A DNA stretch of 64,000 bases from CAIWHR01 sp963779805 (GTDB lineage Bacteria > Pseudomonadota > Gammaproteobacteria > Burkholderiales > Casimicrobiaceae). The DNA lies in the NCBI GenBank assembly GCA_963779805.1, contig CAVZZN010000004.1:121629-185628 (forward strand), read 5' to 3'. Position numbers and translations under genes: made by a program. Positions 36,835-43,075 of this stretch are shown one piece after another. Positions within the stretch are counted from its first letter, which is position 1, and each line of letters starts with the position of its first letter. The notes below the pieces were generated by a model. The model ran no database searches. It was not told the origin of the DNA and worked only from the letters and a program-made list of their open reading frames with translations.

Positions 36835-38394
36835 TCAGTAGCTCGTCGGCCACGAGCGCAGCAGGTGCTGGCCGACACCGCCCGCGATGCGCATGCGGTG
36901 AACGTCCAGCGTGCGGATGAGGTAGTCGCGCGTCTCTGCCGGCCGGATGACCGCCTGCACCGCGTACACCGCCGCGGCATCCCACACCTCGCTGTCGCGA
37001 TTCATTTCCGCGAGCAGCGCGTCGAACCCCGGATCGCTGCGATCCTTGCCGTGCACGACGCGCACGCCGAACTGCGGGTCCATGAAGCTGATCTCGGCCG
37101 TGGGCCACGCCGCCACCTCGTCCGAGTTGCGACCGCCGCCCATGTTGAGGTACGCCTGGCCGTACGTCTTGCGCAGGATGACGGAAATCTTCGGCACCGT
37201 CACGAGCTGCAGCGCCTGCATCCAGTTCATGATCTTGCCGGGCGCGCGCTTGCGCTCGGCCTCGGTGCCGATCGCGAATCCCGGCGTGTCGACGAACATC
37301 ACGATCGGGATGTTGAACGAGTCGCACAGCACGAGAAAGCTCGTGATCTTGTCGCAAGCGTCGGGGTCGAGCGCGCCGCCCTTGAACAGCGGATTGTTGG
37401 CGATGACTCCCACCGTCTTGCCATCGAGACGGGCGAGTGCGGTGACGGCCACCTTGCCGAACTTCGGCTTCAGCTCGAACAGGCTGTCGGCATCGACCAC
37501 GGCGCGCAGGATCTTGCGCACGTCGTACACCTGCGTCCGGCTCGCCGGGAGCACGTCGAGGATGTCGGTCATCGCGGCGCCGGAGCCGGGCGGGACCGGG
37601 CGCTCCGGCGGCGCCTCGCGATGGTGCGCGGGCAGATAGCCGAGGAACGTCTTCACGGCATCGAGCGCCTGCTCGTCGGTGTCCACCACGAGATCGGCAA
37701 ACCCGGTGACCTCCGAATGCAGACGCCAGCCGCCGAGCTCTTCCGGGTCGACCTCCTCCTTCACCGCCATCGAGGCGAGGAGGGCGCTCGAGACCGCGAG
37801 GACCGAGCCCTTGCGCATCACGTTGAAGTCGGACAGCACCGCGTACCACGAGGACGAGCCGAACGACATCCCGAGCGTGGCGGACACCCACGGCGTCTCG
37901 CGCAGGCGCTGGTACTGCGTCGGGTCGTTGCCGAGCAGGGTGGCCATGCCGCGCGCGCCCATGTGATCCGGCATGCGTGCGCCCGACGATTCGCCGAGGA
38001 ACACGATCGGCAAGCCGCGTTGCGTCGCGACCCGCTTGAGATGCGCGAGCTTGCGGCCGTTGGTGGCGCTCGACGATGCCCCCATCACGGTGAAGTCGTT
38101 GGCGCCGATCGCGACGTCGCGGCCGTCGACCCGGCCAAAGCCGACGATCTTGCCGTCCCCCGGCGTGCGATGCCGATCGGCCGGGTTGGACACGGACGCG
38201 CCGAACAGGCCCGACTCGATGAACGAATCCGGATCGCACAGATAGGCGATGCGCTCGCGCGCGTTCAGGATGCCGGCGGCCTTGCGGCGCGCGAGCTTCT
38301 CGGGGCCGCCCATCGCCAGCGCCTTCGCCCGCTGCTCCTCGAACGCCTGCAGTGCGCGCCCGAAGGGCCCGTTCGATGAAGCGTGGTCGTTCAT
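36835..38394 (-). CDS. Acyl-CoA carboxylase carboxyltransferase subunit (second, divergent)
   Basis: 519 aa, intact. Same two-domain architecture as the protein at 34905: RERIAYLCDPDSFIESGLFG, VNDFTVMG-like N-domain, and in the C-domain VDTPGFAIGTEAERKRAPGKIMNW and RKTYGQAYLNMGGGRNSDEVAAWPTAEISFMDP. The first oxyanion segment reads LGMSFGSSSWYAVLSDFNVM, so the usual Gly-Gly pair is replaced by Gly-Ser-Ser. The C-terminal half keeps the NNPLFKGGALDPDACDKITSF biotin-side residues. The two proteins in one operon are clearly different paralogues, suggesting a hetero-oligomer or two specificities. The start overlaps the CoA-transferase stop (ATGA). Confidence 0.9.
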   Translation of the reverse strand: MNDHASSNGPFGRALQAFEEQRAKALAMGGPEKLARRKAAGILNARERIAYLCDPDSFIESGLFGASVSNPADRHRTPGDGKIVGFGRVDGRDVAIGANDFTVMGASSSATNGRKLAHLKRVATQRGLPIVFLGESSGARMPDHMGARGMATLLGNDPTQYQRLRETPWVSATLGMSFGSSSWYAVLSDFNVMRKGSVLAVSSALLASMAVKEEVDPEELGGWRLHSEVTGFADLVVDTDEQALDAVKTFLGYLPAHHREAPPERPVPPGSGAAMTDILDVLPASRTQVYDVRKILRAVVDADSLFELKPKFGKVAVTALARLDGKTVGVIANNPLFKGGALDPDACDKITSFLVLCDSFNIPIVMFVDTPGFAIGTEAERKRAPGKIMNWMQALQLVTVPKISVILRKTYGQAYLNMGGGRNSDEVAAWPTAEISFMDPQFGVRVVHGKDRSDPGFDALLAEMNRDSEVWDAAAVYAVQAVIRPAETRDYLIRTLDVHRMRIAGGVGQHLLRSWPTSY

Positions 38395-39636
38395 GGTGTA
38401 GCGCTTTCCTTGCGGCAGTTCGCGATCACGCCGGCCGCTTCGAGCGCGGCGAGCCTGTCATCGGAGTAGTGCAACAGATCGGAAAGCACGCGACGCGTGT
38501 CCTGCCCGATGGCGTGACCGCTGTGCGTCACGGCGCCCGGCGTCGCCGACAGGCGCGGCACGACGGCCGCCATCGCGACCGTTCCAAGATCGTCGTCCGG
38601 CGCCGCCACGATCGACCCGCGCTCGCGGTAGTGCGGATCGCGGAAGATGTCCGCCAGCGTGAAGATCCGCGTGGCTGGAACGGCGTGCCTTTCGAGCAGG
38701 CGCTCGACATCGACGAGCTGCATCGTCGCCGTCCACGCGGCGATGATCGCGTCGATCGCCTCGTGGTTGCGCGAGCGCGCGCTCGGCGTTGCAAAGCGCG
38801 GATCGGTTGCGAGCTGCGGGGAGCCCATCGCGTCGGCGAGCCGGCGAAAGACGCTGTCCGCCATCGCGGTGATGTGGATGAAGCTGCCGTCCGCGGTGGG
38901 ATAGAGATTGTTGGGCGTGCTCTCCGGCAGGCGCGATCCCGTGCGCGACGCGACGTGGCCGAGCTTCTCGTACGCCGGAATCCACGGCTCCATGAAGCTG
39001 AACGCGCACTCGTACAGGGCGGCGTCGATGCATTGGCCGCGGCCGGTCTTCAGGGCGGACAGCAGGGCCATCACCGCGCCGAACGCGGCGTACAGGCCGG
39101 TGATGTAGTCCGTCAACGAGACCGCCGTGCGCGTGGGCGGGCGATCGGGATCGCCGGTGAGGTGACGCAGGCCGCTCACGGCCTCGCTGATCACGCCATA
39201 GCCGGGGCGCTGACTGTACGGTCCCGATTGGCCGAAGCCGCTGATGCGCACCATCACGAGCTTCGGATTGAGCGCGGCGAGGCGATCGTAGGCGAGGCCC
39301 CATCGCTCGAGCGCGCCCGGGGCGGAAGTTCTCGACGAGCACGTCGCACTGCGCTGCAAGCTCGCGCACGATCGCCTGGCCTTCGGGCTTGCGCAGATCG
39401 ACGGCGACCAGCGACTTGTTGCGGAAGATGCTCGCGGCGTAGAGCGACTTGCCCGCGAACTGCTTGCCCATCGTGCGCACCGGGTCGCCTTCGGCGGGCT
39501 CGACCTTGATCACCTCGGCACCGAAGTCCGCCAGCAGACGACCACAGAAGGGACCTGCCACCGTCGAGCCCAGCTCCAGCACGCGATAGCCGGCGAGCGG
39601 ACCTGGTGTTGCGGCGACAGCAGCGACGGGCGGCAT
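38391..39636 (-). CDS. Class III (CaiB/Frc family) CoA-transferase (one frameshift)
   Basis: 414 aa after removing one base near 39317. Interlocked-dimer CoA-transferase features: LAGYRVLELGSTVAGPFCGRLLADFGAEVIKVEP, FRNKSLVAVDLRKPEGQAIVRELA, and the catalytic Asp region SLTDYITGLYAAFGAVMALL, followed by GRGQCIDAALYECAFSFMEPW. It moves CoA from a donor to the pathway acid and so activates the substrate that the carboxylase then modifies. First gene of the operon; its ATG lies 62 bases from the divergent GntR start, beside the 18-bp palindrome. Confidence 0.88.
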
Positions 39637-39686
39637 TCGTTCGGCGGGTGGGGATGGAAACGGGGGTTGCCGGATCCGGCTCGGCT

Positions 39687-39716
39687 ATACTAGTCTGAAT
39701 GTCGACATTCAGGCAA
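39687..39716 (-). promoter_or_regulatory. Predicted leftward promoter of the carboxylase operon
   Basis: On the minus strand TTGCCT (39711-39716) and TAGTAT (39687-39692) are separated by 18 bases, a reasonable sigma-70 promoter for the CoA-transferase/carboxylase operon. The palindromic operator fills the spacer. On the plus strand TATACT (39686-39691) lies eight bases before the GntR ATG, which would give a nearly leaderless regulator mRNA. Confidence 0.5.
39695..39712. promoter_or_regulatory. 18-bp perfect palindrome, probable GntR operator
   Basis: CTGAATGTCGACATTCAG is a perfect dyad covering the GntR start codon (ATG at 39699) and the spacer of the divergent promoter. A bound GntR dimer would block both transcription of the carboxylase operon and its own expression. 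It shares the TGTCGACA core with the sites at 8704 and 13679, which flank the other GntR gene of the window. Confidence 0.7.
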
Positions 39717-40583
39717 GCAGCGCGCGCGTCCAGCGAGCAGGCGACTCCCGCGTCGCCGGCCGTCGCGCCGTTTCGCCCGGAGTCGCTCACGCCCACATTG
39801 CCCCTTCAGATCGCCGACCGCATCGGCGGCGCGATCGTGGAGGAGCAGTTCGCGCCGGGGGAGCGGCTGAAGGAGTTGGACCTCGCGGTCGCCTTCGGCG
39901 TGAGCCGCGCGAGCGTGCGCGAGGCACTGCGCCTGCTCGAAAGCCGAGGGCTCGTGCGCATCCTGCCGCAGCGCGGCGCGCAGGTGACGCTGCTCTCGCG
40001 GCAGGAGCTCGAGGACCTGTTCGAGATTCGTGCGGTTCTGCTCGGACTCGCCGCGCGCCAGGCCGCGAAGCATTACGCGGCGGCGAGCAGGGCCTCGCTG
40101 CAGGCGCACGTCGCCCGCCTCGGGCAGTCGCGCGACGATGCCAAGGCTTACGCGCGCGTCAGTGCCGAGATGGTGGAGCATGTCGCCTTGCTGTCGCGCA
40201 ACGAGCAACTGGGCGAGCTGATCGCCGCGTTCGCGCAGCGGATCGGGCGTTACACGCGTCTCGGTCTCGCGACGAAGGAGCGGCGCACGCGTTCGCTCGT
40301 CAACTGGCGCGCGCTTGCGCAGGCCATCGCCGAGCAGGACCAGGCCGCGGCCGAGGACATCTGCCGGCGGCTCGCGCTCGAGAATCGCGATGCCGCGTTG
40401 ATCGAGATCGAGCGGCGCGAGAGGCCCGCCGGCGCAACGAAGCGGTCACGCTCCGCCACGGGCGGAGCGAAGCGGTCGGCAGCGTCCGGCGACGCGCCGG
40501 TACGCCGGCCATCCAGGAGCCTTGCAGCGAACCGGGGCAAGCGGTCAACCGAACTGCGCCCCTCTACGGACAGGAGGAGATGA
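39699..40583 (+). CDS. GntR-family regulator, FCD subfamily, with basic C-terminal tail
   Basis: 294 aa, intact. Winged helix (PLQIADRIGGAIVEEQFAPGERL, recognition region LAVAFGVSRASVREALRLLESRGLVRILPQRGAQV) then FCD helices (FEIRAVLLGLAARQAAKHYA ... SAEMVEHVALLSRNEQLGELIAAFAQRIGRY ... RALAQAIAEQDQAAAEDICRRL). After the domain comes a ~55-residue Lys/Arg/Ser-rich tail with repeated KRS motifs, unusual for the family; it could be an added DNA-contacting tail or the result of a lost stop. The gene is divergent from the carboxylase operon and one base from bioY, so carboxylase and biotin uptake should answer to the same ligand. Confidence 0.88.
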   Translation: MSTFRQAARASSEQATPASPAVAPFRPESLTPTLPLQIADRIGGAIVEEQFAPGERLKELDLAVAFGVSRASVREALRLLESRGLVRILPQRGAQVTLLSRQELEDLFEIRAVLLGLAARQAAKHYAAASRASLQAHVARLGQSRDDAKAYARVSAEMVEHVALLSRNEQLGELIAAFAQRIGRYTRLGLATKERRTRSLVNWRALAQAIAEQDQAAAEDICRRLALENRDAALIEIERRERPAGATKRSRSATGGAKRSAASGDAPVRRPSRSLAANRGKRSTELRPSTDRRR

Positions 40584-40584
40584 C

Positions 40585-41172
40585 GTGAATCAGATTGCGA
40601 TCAACCCGGGCATGCCCATCGTCTGGACGATCTGGAGCCGGCGCCTTGCCGCCCAGCTCGCGTTGCTGGCGAGCGGTGTCGCGGCGCTCACGGTATCCGC
40701 GAAGCTGCAGATTCCGTGGTGGCCCGTGCCGATGACGATGCAGACCTATGTCGTGCTCGTGATCGGGATGGCGTACGGCACGCGCTTGGGCGTTGCGACG
40801 CTGCTCGCCTATCTCGCGGCCGGCGCGCTCGGGGCGCCGGTGTTCGCGGGCACGCCCGAGAAGGGGATCGGCCTCGCCTACATGGCCGGGCCGACGGGTG
40901 GCTACCTGCTCGGCTTCGTGTGCGCGACGTGGCTCTGCGGCTCGCTCGCAGCGCGCGGCTGGGACCGCGGGTGGGCGCGCAGCCTCGCGGCCATGACGCT
41001 CGGGCATCTGCTGATCCTGGGCTTCGGGGTCGCGTGGCTCGCGGTGCTCATGGACGGCGCGCGCGCCGTGCAATTCGGCCTCGTGCCGTTCATCGGCGCC
41101 ACCGTTGCCAAGACCTTGCTTGCGGGGGTCACGCTGCCGGCGGCCTGGCGATCGCTATCGAAGTTCAGGTGA
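40585..41172 (+). CDS. bioY: Biotin transporter BioY (S component)
   Basis: 195 aa, intact, six hydrophobic segments. Signatures: AKLQIPWWPVPMTMQTYVVLVIGMAYGTRLG (the PVPMTxQT motif of BioY) and LAYLAAGALGAPVFAGTPEKGIGLAYMAGPTGGYLLGF. The GTG start follows AGGAGG inside the end of the GntR gene. No bioMN energising genes are nearby, as in many proteobacteria where BioY works alone. Its presence in the regulator's operon, opposite a biotin-dependent carboxylase, indicates local provision of the cofactor. Confidence 0.95.
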   Translation: MNQIAINPGMPIVWTIWSRRLAAQLALLASGVAALTVSAKLQIPWWPVPMTMQTYVVLVIGMAYGTRLGVATLLAYLAAGALGAPVFAGTPEKGIGLAYMAGPTGGYLLGFVCATWLCGSLAARGWDRGWARSLAAMTLGHLLILGFGVAWLAVLMDGARAVQFGLVPFIGATVAKTLLAGVTLPAAWRSLSKFR

Positions 41173-41176
41173 CGTC

Positions 41177-42562
41177 ATGCCGGCAACCATCATCGACTCG
41201 CGCATCTTCGGCAACATCTTCAGCACCGAGGCCATGCGCCGCGTCTGGTCGGACGAGAACCGCACGGCCAGGTACGTCGACATCGAGCGCGCGCTCGCGC
41301 TGGTGCAGGGGCGCCTCGGGATCATTCCGCGCGAAGCGGCCGACGAGATCGTGCGCAATTGCGACATCGGCAAGATCGACTTCGACAAGCTGCGCGCGCA
41401 GACCGAGCGCATCGGCTATCCGATCCTGGGCGTCGTCTCGCAGCTCAACGCACTTTGCCGCGACAAGCTCGGCGAGTACTGCCACTGGGGTGCGACGACC
41501 CAGGACATCACCGACACGGCGACGGTGCTGCAGATCCGCGAGGCGCTCGAGCTCGTCGAAGCCGACCTCGCGGCGATCGGCGCCGCGCTGGCGACGCTCG
41601 CGAAGACGCACCGCGATACGCCCATCGTCGGGCGCAGCAATCTGCAGCAGGCGATTCCGGTCACCTTCGGCTACAAGATGGCGACCATTCTCGCGGCCAT
41701 CGATCGCCACCGCGAGCGCTTGGCGCAGTTGAAGCCGCGCGTGCTCGTCGGCGAATTCGGCGGCGCGTGCGGCACGCTCGCTTCCATCGAGACGGGCGCG
41801 ATGGAAATGCAGGCCGCGCTCATGGAGGAGCTCGGTCTCGGCGACCCCGTGATCGCGTGGCACACGGTGCGCGACTCGATCGCCGAGGTCGGTGCTTTCC
41901 TCGGGCTGGTCGGCGGCACGCTGGGCAAGATCTCGATGGACGTGAAGCTCATGATGCAGACGGAGGTCGCGGAGGTCTACGAGCCGTTCGCGCATGGCCG
42001 CGGGTCCAGCAGCACGATGCCGCAGAAGCGCAATCCGATCTCGTCGTGCTACATCCATGCGGCGGTGTCCGTCGTGCGCCAGCACTCGGCCGCGCTGATG
42101 GACGCGATGATCGCCGACCACGAGCGCTCGACGGGTCCCTGGGAGATCGAGTGGATCGTGCTGCCGGAAGCGTTCTGCCTCATGGCCGGCGCGCTCAAGC
42201 AGACGCGCTTCGTGGTCGAAGGGCTCGAAGTGGACGCGGCCCGCATGCGCGCGAACATCGACATCACCAATGGTCTGGTGATGTCCGAAGCGGTGATGAT
42301 GGGTCTCGGTCCGTACATCGGCCGCGAGTTCGCGCACGACCTCGTGTACGACATCTGCCGGCAGGCGATCAGGGAGGATCGGTCGCTGCTCGACCTGCTC
42401 GCCGAGAATCCGGAGATCAATCGGCACCTCGACCGGGCGGCGCTGGCGAAGCTATGCGACCCGGTGCATTACCTCGGCCAGGCGGGTGTCATGGTGGATC
42501 GTGTGCTCGAGCGGCACGAGGCGGCACGCGCAAGCCTCGGGCGGGCTCCGGCGCTCAGGTGA
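41177..42562 (+). CDS. Fumarase/aspartase-superfamily lyase (adenylosuccinate-lyase / carboxymuconate-cycloisomerase-like)
   Basis: 461 aa, intact. Starts four bases after bioY. N-terminal SRIFGNIFSTEAMRRVWSDENRTARYVDIERALALVQGRLGIIP, the TTQDITDTA segment (CHWGATTQDITDTATVLQI), and the superfamily signature GRGSSSTMPQKRNPISS with the flexible catalytic loop Ser. The sequence is nearest to PcaB/adenylosuccinate-lyase-like proteins, which catalyse beta-elimination of a carboxylate substrate or its cycloisomerisation. Being outside purine genes and with GntR and BioY, it is likely to be a catabolic lyase acting on an acid from the carboxylase pathway, rather than PurB. Confidence 0.85.
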   Translation: MPATIIDSRIFGNIFSTEAMRRVWSDENRTARYVDIERALALVQGRLGIIPREAADEIVRNCDIGKIDFDKLRAQTERIGYPILGVVSQLNALCRDKLGEYCHWGATTQDITDTATVLQIREALELVEADLAAIGAALATLAKTHRDTPIVGRSNLQQAIPVTFGYKMATILAAIDRHRERLAQLKPRVLVGEFGGACGTLASIETGAMEMQAALMEELGLGDPVIAWHTVRDSIAEVGAFLGLVGGTLGKISMDVKLMMQTEVAEVYEPFAHGRGSSSTMPQKRNPISSCYIHAAVSVVRQHSAALMDAMIADHERSTGPWEIEWIVLPEAFCLMAGALKQTRFVVEGLEVDAARMRANIDITNGLVMSEAVMMGLGPYIGREFAHDLVYDICRQAIREDRSLLDLLAENPEINRHLDRAALAKLCDPVHYLGQAGVMVDRVLERHEAARASLGRAPALR

Positions 42563-42934
42563 CGATGCGCGGATACATGGGCCCACCGATCACCACGAGA
42601 ACCGCAAGGGTCGCCGCCAGCACGGCGAAATCGAGCCCGCGGCTCAGGCTGGATTCGCCGCCGGCGAGCATCAGGCTGCGCAGCCCATCCACCTCGTAGG
42701 TCAGCGGATTGACGTGCGCTACCCACCGTAGCCACGTCGGCATGATGTCGGTGGGATAGATGATGCGCTGATTGCGCGCATCGCGAGCGATGTCGCACAG
42801 CCGGGTTTGCCTGCACCGTTTCGCCCCAGCAGTCCGAACACTTCACCCTCGCCGACGGCTAGATCGACTGCGTCCACCGCGACGAGATGGCCGAATCGTC
42901 GCGTCAATGCGTCGGTGCGCAGGATCGTTGCCAA
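42555..42934 (-). pseudogene. Deletion remnant of an ABC-2 type exporter (ATPase head joined to permease tail)
   Basis: From 42934 leftward the reading frame gives TILRTDALTRRFGHLVAVDAVDLAVGEGEVFGLLGRNGAGK, the first ~45 residues of a daunorubicin-resistance-type ABC ATPase, cut just inside Walker A. It then becomes meaningless. From ~42775 a different frame gives RIIYPTDIMPTWLRWVAHVNPLTYEVDGLRSLMLAGGES and a last membrane helix, the C-terminal ~75 residues of an ABC-2 permease. About 1.5 kb that would encode the middle of both genes is missing. The remnant overlaps the end of the lyase gene by eight bases. Confidence 0.8.
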
Positions 42935-43075
42935 TGCGTGCTGTCCTCGCGGCTCGGCATGTCGCCGCTCGGCAGCGTCGAGCCTAGCCAGCCGAGCGGT
43001 CGGAGAATTGGATGAAAGTCAAGGGTGGGCAATCCCGGTGATGGTCAACTGCCGTTTGACACCGGTCGGCAGGAA

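Noticed and set aside
41177..42562. Calling the lyase purB.
   Set aside because: Context is catabolic, with BioY and GntR, and the sequence fits the wider PcaB/aspartase-like group equally well.
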